Assembly (NCBI GenBank): GCA_902783905.1
Contig: CACZSP010000264.1
Location: forward strand, 1-6,211
Direction of reading: 5' to 3'
Source of the DNA: an uncultured Ruminococcus sp.
GTDB taxonomy: Bacteria; Bacillota; Clostridia; Oscillospirales; CAG-272
DNA length: 6,211 nucleotides
Within the stretch, counting starts at the first letter, position 1. The number at the start of each line of letters is the position of its first letter. Both the position numbers and the translations under genes were made by a program. Under the pieces are notes generated by a model that did no database searches, was not told where the DNA came from, and saw nothing but the letters and a program-made list of their open reading frames with translations. Positions 1-5,474 of the stretch are shown in pieces.

Positions 1-1
1 G

Positions 2-940
2 GAGCTTGCGAACGCGCCCGACGTCGATCTCGTACTCAATCTGACAACCCCGAAGAGTCACTTTGAAGTCTGCAAAGCGGCGCTTCTCTCCGGGAAGCAC
101 GCCTACACCGAAAAGCCGCTGTCGCTCGAATTCTCCCAGGGGAAGGAACTGCTGAGGATCGCCGAAGAAAAAGGACTGTATCTCGGCGGGGCTCCCGACA
201 CCTTCCTCGGCGCCGGACTGCAGACGGCGGCGGCCGCGGTAAAGGACGGACTCATCGGCAGACCGGTCGCAGGAGTCGCGGTAATGATGTGCCGCGGCCA
301 TGAGAGCTGGCACCCCGATCCCGAATTCTACTACGATATCGGCGGCGGGCCGCTCCTCGACATGGGACCCTACTATATCACCGCGCTCGTCAGACTTCTC
401 GGCAGGGCCGAAAGAGTCACGGCGTTCGCGGGGAAGGCATTCGAAGAGAGGGTGATCACAAGCAAGCCGAAATACGGGACGAAGATCCCGGTGAAGGTCG
501 ACACGCACGTCGCCGGGGTCGTCAGATTCGAATGCGGCGCGCTCGTCACCGTCATGATGAGCTTTGACGTTCCGAAGCATCACCTTCCGCCGATCGAGAT
601 CTACGGCACCGAAGGCACGCTTTCGGTCCCCGATCCCAACACCTTCGGGGGCAGCGTCCTTCTTTATTCGGTCGCTGACAAAAGCGAGAAGGAGCTTGAA
701 TACGTCAGCTCATACACCGAAAACTCCCGCGGGATCGGCGTCGCCGACACGGCTCTCGCTATCGCTGAAGGCAGGCCGGCAAACGCTTCGGGCGCCCTTG
801 CGCTGCACGTCCTCGAGATAATGGAGGCCTTCTCGAAGAGCGCAAAGGAAAAGAGAGCTGTGGATATCACGACCTCTCCCGGTCCCGACGTCCCGCTCGA
901 CTGGTCGGCAGAAAAGGGAAAACTGAAGACGCTCGTATAA
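2..940 (+). CDS. Gfo/Idh/MocA-family NAD(P)-dependent oxidoreductase, 5'-truncated by window edge
   Basis: The reading frame is open from base 2 to the TAA at 938-940, giving 312 visible residues. The ATG at 284 is internal, because conserved sequence continues upstream of it. Family members oxidise or reduce sugars and related polyols with a tightly bound NAD(P); they are usually cytosolic. What is seen: the end of the Rossmann fold with 'NLTTPKSHFEVCKAALLSGK' (visible residues 13-32), then the hallmark E-K-P motif (37-39), where the lysine is catalytic. Next comes the C-terminal sheet domain with 'GGGPLLDMGPYY' (114-125). In that segment the histidine found in many relatives (DxGxH) is replaced by P-Y-Y, a variant of this family. 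The nucleotide-binding GxGxxG and roughly the first 50-60 residues lie outside the window; relatives are usually 330-390 residues. The substrate cannot be named. A hairpin terminator follows 19 nt after the stop, so this is the last gene of its unit. Confidence 0.93.
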   Translation, partial: ELANAPDVDLVLNLTTPKSHFEVCKAALLSGKHAYTEKPLSLEFSQGKELLRIAEEKGLYLGGAPDTFLGAGLQTAAAAVKDGLIGRPVAGVAVMMCRGHESWHPDPEFYYDIGGGPLLDMGPYYITALVRLLGRAERVTAFAGKAFEERVITSKPKYGTKIPVKVDTHVAGVVRFECGALVTVMMSFDVPKHHLPPIEIYGTEGTLSVPDPNTFGGSVLLYSVADKSEKELEYVSSYTENSRGIGVADTALAIAEGRPANASGALALHVLEIMEAFSKSAKEKRAVDITTSPGPDVPLDWSAEKGKLKTLV

Positions 941-959
941 ACAGGCGGATAATAAACCG

Positions 960-1008
960 ATCAGGCTGTCCGGCCCAGGGTAATTGCCCCGGCGCAGGAC
1001 AGCCTGAT
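960..1008 (+). terminator. Rho-independent-type hairpin after the oxidoreductase gene
   Basis: A perfect 12-bp inverted repeat (arms 960-971 'atcaggctgtcc' and 997-1008 'ggacagcctgat') starts 19 nt after the stop codon. Between the arms is a 25-nt loop that can form a small inner hairpin (ggg-taattg-ccc, 978-989). The 3' flank 'tatttatt' is T-rich but is not an unbroken T run, and the 5' flank is A-rich. It may therefore also work weakly against transcription arriving from the minus-strand operon. Confidence 0.65.
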
Positions 1009-1077
1009 TATTTATTCGCGGCGCGTTACAGAGCGAACCGGTTACAGCCGAACTTAAGCGGTTTTCATCAAGAAGCG
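1009..1077. other. Intergenic stretch with no gene seen
   Basis: No plausible start with a ribosome binding site was found on either strand. The stretch contains an 8-bp palindrome 'aaccggtt' at 1036-1043. A segment at 1039-1053 matches 1322-1336 at 12 of 15 positions, which hints that the sequence just outside the left end of the repeat element is an old duplicate of sequence on the right side. Confidence 0.5.
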
Positions 1078-1132
1078 ACAATCCCTCAGTCACGCGCGGG
1101 GCGCGTGACAGCCCCCTTTGCACAAGGGGGCC
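1078..1132 (+). repeat. Left repeat unit, two consecutive hairpins
   Basis: This is the plus-strand copy of the repeat. It begins with 'acaatccctcagtcac', then has a 9-bp stem with a 3-nt loop (1089-1109) and an 8-bp stem, gcccccTT/AAgggggc, with a 5-nt loop (1111-1131). The pattern resembles a dispersed repeat I associate with Oscillospirales/Clostridia genomes; that link is from memory and is not proven here. Confidence 0.65.
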
Positions 1133-1237
1133 AAGGGCGCGGCAATTCTTCGGGTGCCTCTGTCGATTCAACCTTGTCGTTTTTATGTGTATTTGGAATG
1201 GTCAGTGCCGCTCAAGTAAACGATTCGCTGTAGCTGA

Positions 1238-1309
1238 ACCTCCCTTGTGTACGCCAAATTGTCCGCCAATTTGGCAGTGAGGTGTCGCCGGAGGCGACGG
1301 AGGGATTGT
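1238..1309 (-). repeat. Right repeat unit, inverted copy
   Basis: Read on the minus strand from 1309, this unit begins with the same 10 bases as the left unit. A 6-bp stem follows (1284-1298). An inserted hairpin with 8-bp perfect arms (1253-1260 'gccaaatt', 1268-1275 'aatttggc') comes next, and the unit ends in 'cacaagggagg', matching 'cacaaggggg' of the left unit. It is diverged from the left copy in the hairpin loops but keeps the layout. Confidence 0.6.
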
Positions 1310-1370
1310 TACCAAGCAAATCGGTAACTGCTGAACAATAGCAATTATTGATGATCACGGTCACAATGCC
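1310..1370. other. Short spacer between repeat element and fusion gene, no clear terminator
   Basis: A weak 5-bp inverted repeat (1336-1340 'caata', 1346-1350 'tattg') is the only structure seen by eye. No canonical intrinsic terminator for the minus-strand operon is present, so the hairpin-rich repeat element at 1078-1309, or the hairpin at 960-1008, may end that transcript. Confidence 0.4.
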
Positions 1371-1378
1371 TCAGTCAC
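1363..1378 (+). repeat. Third, partial copy of the repeat end, overlapping a gene's 3' end
   Basis: 'acaatgcctcagtcac' matches the left end of the element at 1078-1093 in 15 of 16 positions, in the same orientation. After this point similarity stops, because the sequence enters the coding region of the minus-strand fusion gene. The last two sense codons (Cys, Asp) and the TGA stop of that gene lie in or on the edge of this copy. Confidence 0.6.
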
Positions 1379-2987
1379 ACGACATGGGAATGACCTCTCC
1401 CTGCCTCGGGATCATCACCCGCGTCGCGGAAGAGAGCGACGCGATCTCGCGGGCGATCTCCTCCGCGTGAGCGCGCGTCCACATCCTGCCGTCCTTCCGA
1501 CCGCTCTCGTACAAATGCGCAAGGATGACGCATTTTTCGGAAAAACGGAGCGCAAAACGAGCCGCGTCGCGCGCCAGGGGGTGGGTTTCCGCGTCTTCGA
1601 GACCGTCGCCCAGCCAGACGTGCAGAAAACACACGTCCGCCGGCGGGACTTCCGGCAGGGCGGAATAATCCCTCGTGTCTCCGGGAACGACGACCGACGG
1701 AAGCCCCTCCCGCGTGATGAAATACCCGTACTCGGGCACTCCCTTTCCGGTGTCCGGGCGGAAGTGGCGTCCCTCGAGCGGAAGTACCGTCAGCGGACCG
1801 GCGGCGAGCGGTTTTCCCTTTTCGGCGATCATCATTTTTTCTTCGGGCAGTCCGTAAGAAAGCGCTTTTTCGGCGAGAAAATCCGGGATGATCCATTTTG
1901 CCCGGTTTCCGGACGTCAGGCGCACCGTGCTTTCCTCGAAATGGTCCTTGTGAGCGTGAGTGATCACGACAAGGTCGGCGTCCTGAAGCAGTTCTCCCGC
2001 CTTCGCGGGGGTGTCAGCCAGACGCCGGGCTACCCGGAACGCCGGATCGACCGCGATGCGGTATCCGCCGAAGGAAAACAGATAAAAGGTCGGACCGGCA
2101 AGCGAGACCGAAAGTCCCTCTTTGCGGTCAAAAACGGTGAGAGCCGAGCGGAAATCCCCGTCGAATTCCCGCCGCAGACGGTCGTGTTCCGCTAAGACCT
2201 TGGGGATCGCTGCCCGAAGAGAATCCAGCGAAGCCGCGAGCGCGTCGGCGGGAGAGAGCAGATCCGCAAACTTGTGAAAACTCAGTTCCAGGTTGAAAAT
2301 CCCCGAGAATGACGGCGCGAGCGGAGCGAGATATTCACGCAGCGGCATATCGTATTCCGCGGTCAGCGGGAAATGCGTGCTGTGTCCGCGCAGCGCGTGG
2401 ATATGCGTATGGATCACGCGGCTGTAAAACTCACTCGAGGGCAGCATATCGGGTTTTTCGGGATGGTTCTTAAGAACGAAATACAGATAGTGCCCGAGAT
2501 CGAAGCATATACCGACGTTCGGCCGGTCCGTCTTTTTCACCGCCTCGAGAACGTATTCCGCGCAGTCGCCCTGGGTGCCGTCGGGCATCAGGCGCTTGTT
2601 TTCCAGCGCTATCGTGACAGGGAGGCCGTTTTCGGTTATATAATCGGAAAGATTCGTCAGCGCCGACGGGTTGTCACCGTCGAAAGGGTGCACCGTGATA
2701 TTGAGCGACTTCTGTTTCAGCCCGGGAAGAACTTCCGAAAGCGGAGCGAAAACGTCTTCGACGGCCGTTTCGGGAGATTCCATCGCGCCGTGCACCGAGA
2801 TTCGGAAGCCGAGACCGGTGATAAACGCCGCGATCTTACCGACCTCCGCCGGGTCGTATCCCGGCTTTACGTTTCGTATTTCGACGCTTTCGGCGCCGAG
2901 ATCTTTCGCCCGCGTCAGCGCCGGAATGAATCCTTTCATCGCTTCTTCGTCGAATATTCCCTTGAACGGGATCGATATTCCTGTCAT
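1371..2987 (-). CDS. Sugar phosphate isomerase/epimerase TIM barrel fused to a metallo-beta-lactamase-fold hydrolase
   Basis: This is a 538-residue predicted cytosolic protein with no signal peptide or membrane segment. Residues about 1-265 read as a xylose-isomerase-like (AP endonuclease family 2) TIM barrel. Putative metal or active-site residues are E129 (in 'IALENKR'), D163 and H166 ('CFDLGHY'), H193/H195/H197 ('VIHTHIHALRGH') and E234 ('NLELS'). A charged, probably helical linker follows (about 258-290). Residues about 290-530 form a metallo-beta-lactamase fold with H344-x-H346-x-D348-H349 ('THAHKDH'), H408 ('GRHFRPD'), D437 ('PGDTRD') and H491 ('ILAHLYESG'), so the two-metal site looks complete. 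Both halves are usually separate proteins of about 250-300 residues. The ATG at 2987 is supported by AAGGAG (minus strand, 3003-2998), 10 nt upstream, and by the 4-nt gap to the lacI-type gene. The substrate is unknown; UlaE-like and UlaG-like chemistry (pentulose phosphate epimerase, sugar-phosphate lactonase) is an inference from superfamily only. The 3' end overlaps a repeat copy. Confidence 0.9.
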   Translation of the reverse strand: MTGISIPFKGIFDEEAMKGFIPALTRAKDLGAESVEIRNVKPGYDPAEVGKIAAFITGLGFRISVHGAMESPETAVEDVFAPLSEVLPGLKQKSLNITVHPFDGDNPSALTNLSDYITENGLPVTIALENKRLMPDGTQGDCAEYVLEAVKKTDRPNVGICFDLGHYLYFVLKNHPEKPDMLPSSEFYSRVIHTHIHALRGHSTHFPLTAEYDMPLREYLAPLAPSFSGIFNLELSFHKFADLLSPADALAASLDSLRAAIPKVLAEHDRLRREFDGDFRSALTVFDRKEGLSVSLAGPTFYLFSFGGYRIAVDPAFRVARRLADTPAKAGELLQDADLVVITHAHKDHFEESTVRLTSGNRAKWIIPDFLAEKALSYGLPEEKMMIAEKGKPLAAGPLTVLPLEGRHFRPDTGKGVPEYGYFITREGLPSVVVPGDTRDYSALPEVPPADVCFLHVWLGDGLEDAETHPLARDAARFALRFSEKCVILAHLYESGRKDGRMWTRAHAEEIAREIASLSSATRVMIPRQGEVIPMSCD

Positions 2988-2991
2988 TATT

Positions 2992-4005
2992 TTACGTCTC
3001 CTTGAGCACGCTGTTGTATTCGGTCAGAACGGGAGGAAGAATGATCCGCTTCGGCGGCGCAGACGGGTCGGCGAGCCGCTCGGACAAAAGGAGCGCCGCG
3101 GTTCTTCCCATTGCCACCGGATCGCGGCCGTAGCAGGTGAAATCGATCGGACTCGGGTTGTATGATTTGCTGTAATCGTCGTTGATGATCACGCTCATCT
3201 GTTCCGGCACGCGCACGCCCTCGCGCCGCAGGGCCGTGACGGCCCCTGCCGCCATAAGTCCGGTCGTCGAGAAAAGGGCGGTCGGACGCTTTTTTTCGGG
3301 CAGCGAAAGCCATTTTGCCGCGAACGCCGCTCCGGCGTCGAAGGTCCGGTCTCCGAAAAAGAGATGTATTTTGCCGTCGAGGCCGGCTTTGTCCATAGCG
3401 TCGAGAAATCCGCGGGTGCGGTCGCGGCAGGTGACCGAGGTTTCGGGGCCGGCTATGTGCGCGATATTCCGGTGGCCCCGTTTTATCAGATAATCGGCGG
3501 CGAGAAATCCGCATCGGTAGTTGTCTATCATAACGAGATCGGTTTCCCGCTTTTCAAGATATCTGTTTATCAGCACGACGGGTATGCCGCACCTTCCGAT
3601 AAGTTCGATCAGCCGCGGGCTTTCTATCGCGTTGAGCAGAAAAACGGCCGTCATTCCGTTGGCCGCGGCGTAGCCGAGCGCTTCGCATTCGCGGCTGCCG
3701 TCGTAGTCGGTCAGCGTGACCAGGCTTTTGATACCGAGATCCGAGAGCGAGCCGCGCAAACCGTCTATAAATCCGAGCGTGATCGGATTCGACAGGTTTG
3801 CAGCGACGATAAGAGCGGTGTTGCCTCCACGGGCCTGAGCTGAGGTACGCCGGGTCCGCACGTGATTTCCGGAGGCGGCTGACAGGACCTTTTTCGCCGT
3901 TTCCGGGGCGACCGACGGGTCGCCGTGAAGCGCCCGGGAGACGGTCGCAGTCGAAAGGCCGAGCTCCGACGCGATATCGGCCAGCGTTTTATTTTTTTCT
4001 TTCAT
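2992..4005 (-). CDS. LacI-family transcriptional repressor
   Basis: The product has 337 residues, the usual LacI/GalR size. The N-terminal helix-turn-helix is at about residues 7-27 ('TLADIASELGLSTATVSRAL'), followed by 'HGDPSVAPETAKKVLSAA' typical of the DNA-binding head. Residues about 62-337 are the periplasmic-binding-protein-like effector domain, with 'ANLSNP' (69-74), 'LINRYLE' (145-151), 'MIDNYRCGFLAADYLIKRGHRNIAHIAGP' region (159-187), 'FSTTGLMAAGAVTALRREG' (245-263) and 'INDD' (274-277). The hinge (about 45-61) is odd: the usual G-Y-x-P-N and A-R-x-L features are poorly kept and the link looks about two residues short. It probably binds a sugar or sugar phosphate and controls its own operon plus the divergent phosphodiesterase. 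It has only a weak ribosome binding site (GGGGA, minus strand, about 4018-4014). The downstream gene follows after 4 nt. Confidence 0.95.
   Translation of the reverse strand: MKEKNKTLADIASELGLSTATVSRALHGDPSVAPETAKKVLSAASGNHVRTRRTSAQARGGNTALIVAANLSNPITLGFIDGLRGSLSDLGIKSLVTLTDYDGSRECEALGYAAANGMTAVFLLNAIESPRLIELIGRCGIPVVLINRYLEKRETDLVMIDNYRCGFLAADYLIKRGHRNIAHIAGPETSVTCRDRTRGFLDAMDKAGLDGKIHLFFGDRTFDAGAAFAAKWLSLPEKKRPTALFSTTGLMAAGAVTALRREGVRVPEQMSVIINDDYSKSYNPSPIDFTCYGRDPVAMGRTAALLLSERLADPSAPPKRIILPPVLTEYNSVLKET
2998..3003 (-). promoter_or_regulatory. Ribosome binding site for the fusion gene, inside the end of the repressor gene
   Basis: The minus strand reads AAGGAG here, 10 nt before the ATG at 2987. 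The same bases encode the Lys-Glu near the repressor's C-terminus, just before its TAA stop. This arrangement fixes the start and suggests translational coupling of the two genes. Confidence 0.8.
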
Positions 4006-4033
4006 TGACTTTTTCCCCGCCGGGATATATAAT
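4005..4033 (+). promoter_or_regulatory. Sigma-70-type promoter for the phosphodiesterase gene
   Basis: TTGACT at 4005-4010 (-35, one mismatch to TTGACA) and TATAAT at 4028-4033 (perfect -10) are separated by exactly 17 bp. The expected start is near 4040, giving a leader of about 60 nt. The -35 box shares a base with the ATG of the divergent repressor gene (4003-4005 on the plus strand). Confidence 0.8.
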
Positions 4034-4051
4034 AATATGCGATTATTGTAT
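4027..4051. promoter_or_regulatory. Candidate repressor operator spanning both -10 boxes
   Basis: This is an inverted repeat with 10-base arms (4027-4036 and 4042-4051) pairing at 9 of 10 positions around the 5-base centre 'atgcg'. It covers both -10 boxes and both predicted start sites. A protein bound here would block both promoters. Part of the symmetry arises simply because two AT-rich -10 boxes face each other. It also lacks the central CG with even spacing of classic LacI-family operators, so the operator call is tentative. Confidence 0.45.
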
Positions 4052-4073
4052 CATATTTACGTGCGAAAATCAA
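4045..4073 (-). promoter_or_regulatory. Sigma-70-type promoter for the repressor-fusion operon
   Basis: Read on the minus strand, TTGATT (4073-4068) and TACAAT (4050-4045) are separated by exactly 17 bp. The expected start is near 4038, leaving a leader of about 33 nt before the ATG at 4005. It faces the plus-strand promoter, with only 11 bp between the two -10 boxes. Confidence 0.75.
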
Positions 4074-4075
4074 TG

Positions 4076-4085
4076 TGTAATTACA
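4076..4085. promoter_or_regulatory. Perfect palindrome, possible regulator site
   Basis: TGTAATTACA is a perfect 10-bp palindrome in the phosphodiesterase leader, 2 bp beyond the -35 box of the minus-strand promoter. It could be a second operator or a site for another regulator. A chance occurrence in AT-rich leader sequence is possible. Confidence 0.35.
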
Positions 4086-4091
4086 TGAAAC

Positions 4092-4096
4092 AGAGG
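4092..4096 (+). promoter_or_regulatory. Ribosome binding site for the phosphodiesterase
   Basis: AGAGG lies 6 nt before the ATG at 4103, within 'cagaggtaaaaaatg'. It supports this start codon. Confidence 0.75.
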
Positions 4097-4102
4097 TAAA
4101 AA

Positions 4103-5428
4103 ATGTCCGAAAAACGCAGAATTCTTGTCTTTTCGGTAGACGCGATGGTCACCGAAGACGTAGATTATCTCAGAACCAAGCCGAATTTCTCGAAATATCT
4201 TGCCGGAGGGGCCGAGGCGGAGTCTATAATGACGGTATATCCGTCGGTTACCTACCCGGCGCACGTTTCGATGACGACCGGATGCTGGCCGGCGAAGCAC
4301 GGCGTCATCAGCAACTTCCGCTTCACGACTGACTCGAAAGAGGACACCTGGCAGTGGGATCACTCCTGCGTCAAGACAGGGGATATATTCGACGCGGCTA
4401 AGAAGGGCGGTTACACCACGGGCTCCGTTTTCTGGCCGGTGACGGGGAACCATCCGTCGATCGACAGTCTTATCAACGAATACTGGCTGCCTCACAAGGA
4501 CGAGACTCTTGAGACCGGATTTGCGTCGCAGGGATCGGACGAAGATATGGTAAAGATCGTCCTGCGCAACGCGGGAGAACTGGCGCCGTCGTACAAACTG
4601 ACCGGACGCAAGAATTTCTGCATATATCCGCAGATCGACAATTTCCTTATGGCCTGCGCCGTCGACGTGATAAAGGAGCGCGCACCCGAAGTGATGTTCG
4701 TTCACAACGGCAATATCGACCATCAGAGGCACGTGACCGGCGTTTTCTCTCAGACGGTGCGCGAGTCTCTCGATATTATCGACGAAAACATCGGTCAGCT
4801 CGGCCGCGCGCTCGAGTCCCGCGGACTGCTCGATAAAACCGATTTCTTCCTGGTTTCCGACCACGGTCAGCGTCAGATCGTCCGGACGGTAAAGATCAAC
4901 GTTCTGCTCGCCGAGGCGGGATTCATCGATACCGACGTGAAGGGAAAGGTGAAGGACTGGCGCGCCTACTGCTTCTCGAACGCAATGTCGACACTTGTGT
5001 ATCTTAAGGATCCGGAGGACAAAAAGACCCGCGCCGAACTGCTTTCCTTCCTTGAAAAGCTGCGCGACGAGGGCATATACGGTTTTTCGAAGATAATAAC
5101 GAAGGAGGAGGCGAGAGAGCTTCACCTCGACGGAGATTTCGAATTCGTTCTCGAATCCGACGGATACACCTCTTTCTCGGACAGCTGCCGCCGTCCGCTC
5201 GTTCCTCCGATGGATCTTTCCGACTTCAGGTTCGGCAGAGCCACGCACGGGTATTATCCGGCGGTAGGACCTCAGCCGGTATTCCTCGCCAAGGGTCCGC
5301 ATATCCGCGCGGGAGTCAGGGTAGGACGGCACGACGTCGTCGACGAGGCCCCGACCTACGCCGCGCTTCTCGGCGTGGAAATGCCCGACGCCGAGGGTAA
5401 AGCGATAACCGAATTCCTTACCGAATGA
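4103..5428 (+). CDS. Type I phosphodiesterase/nucleotide pyrophosphatase-family enzyme (alkaline phosphatase superfamily)
   Basis: The product has 441 residues and looks full length. The family hydrolyses phosphodiester or pyrophosphate bonds using two metal ions and a covalent threonine intermediate. All expected residues are visible: D13 ('SVDAM'); the nucleophile T50 in 'PSVTYPAH' followed by 'TTGCWPAKHGVI'; D206 and H210 ('NIDHQRH'); D253 and H254 ('VSDHGQ'); and H382 ('THGYYP'). There is no signal peptide or membrane segment, so a cytosolic enzyme is likely, unlike many secreted or anchored relatives. The start at 4103 has a ribosome binding site (4092-4096) and a strong promoter. The gene diverges from the LacI-type repressor, which suggests co-regulation. 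The substrate is unknown: nucleotide-sugar, sugar phosphodiester, glycerophosphodiester or phosphonate ester substrates are all possible. A 454-codon open frame on the opposite strand over the same region is a codon-bias artefact. Confidence 0.92.
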   Translation: MSEKRRILVFSVDAMVTEDVDYLRTKPNFSKYLAGGAEAESIMTVYPSVTYPAHVSMTTGCWPAKHGVISNFRFTTDSKEDTWQWDHSCVKTGDIFDAAKKGGYTTGSVFWPVTGNHPSIDSLINEYWLPHKDETLETGFASQGSDEDMVKIVLRNAGELAPSYKLTGRKNFCIYPQIDNFLMACAVDVIKERAPEVMFVHNGNIDHQRHVTGVFSQTVRESLDIIDENIGQLGRALESRGLLDKTDFFLVSDHGQRQIVRTVKINVLLAEAGFIDTDVKGKVKDWRAYCFSNAMSTLVYLKDPEDKKTRAELLSFLEKLRDEGIYGFSKIITKEEARELHLDGDFEFVLESDGYTSFSDSCRRPLVPPMDLSDFRFGRATHGYYPAVGPQPVFLAKGPHIRAGVRVGRHDVVDEAPTYAALLGVEMPDAEGKAITEFLTE

Positions 5429-5474
5429 TATCACACAGAAATATTACGGAGCGGGAACGCCATCATTCGTGTTT

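Larger units (their letters stand above)
1078..1309. mobile_element. MITE-like non-coding element with terminal inverted repeats
   Basis: The ends are perfect 10-bp inverted repeats: 'acaatccctc' at 1078-1087 and 'gagggattgt' at 1300-1309. Both ends share one architecture when read inward. First comes the end sequence. A short hairpin follows: left 1089-1097/1101-1109, right 1284-1289/1293-1298. Then 'gaca', a C-rich patch, and 'cacaaggg(g/a)gg' (left 1121-1130, right the complement of about 1239-1249). The left unit adds a second hairpin (1111-1118/1124-1131). The right unit adds an 8-bp hairpin (1253-1260/1268-1275). The middle, about 1133-1237, is unstructured by eye and codes for nothing convincing. 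There is no transposase and no clear target-site duplication. It could equally be two inverted copies of a dispersed intergenic repeat rather than one mobile unit. Confidence 0.55.

Noticed and set aside
710..1171. A 153-codon minus-strand open frame running from the repeat element into the oxidoreductase gene
   Set aside because: Its first part is a translation of the non-coding hairpin repeat and the rest is antisense to the oxidoreductase. No family signature is visible.
1078..1378. A CRISPR array suggested by repeated 'cctcagtcac' segments
   Set aside because: There are only two direct copies about 285 bp apart plus one inverted copy, with no regular spacers and no cas genes nearby.
1375..1896. 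A 173-codon minus-strand open frame inside the fusion gene in another frame
   Set aside because: It is an Arg-rich out-of-frame reading of the lactamase domain, whose correct frame has all metal ligands.
1467..2195. A 242-codon plus-strand open frame opposite the lactamase half of the fusion gene
   Set aside because: The translation is Arg-rich, low in recognisable motifs, and lies entirely opposite conserved lactamase-fold sequence.
2373..3005. A 210-codon plus-strand open frame opposite the TIM-barrel half, and an overlapping one at 2671-3165
   Set aside because: Both lie opposite strongly conserved coding sequence, have no clear ribosome binding site, and show no domain-like pattern.
3364..3843. 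A 159-codon plus-strand open frame opposite the LacI gene
   Set aside because: It is antisense to a clear effector-binding domain and has no motif of its own.
4034..4102. A riboswitch in the phosphodiesterase leader
   Set aside because: The leader is only about 60 nt and AT-rich, with no multi-stem structure or recognisable conserved core. A protein operator explains the symmetry better.
4070..5434. A 454-codon open frame on the minus strand covering the whole phosphodiesterase gene, slightly longer than the gene itself
   Set aside because: Its translation is rich in Arg, Val and Gly with no recognisable motif, while the plus strand has a ribosome binding site, a promoter and all catalytic residues of a known family. 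Long antisense frames are common in GC-rich genes with strong codon bias.
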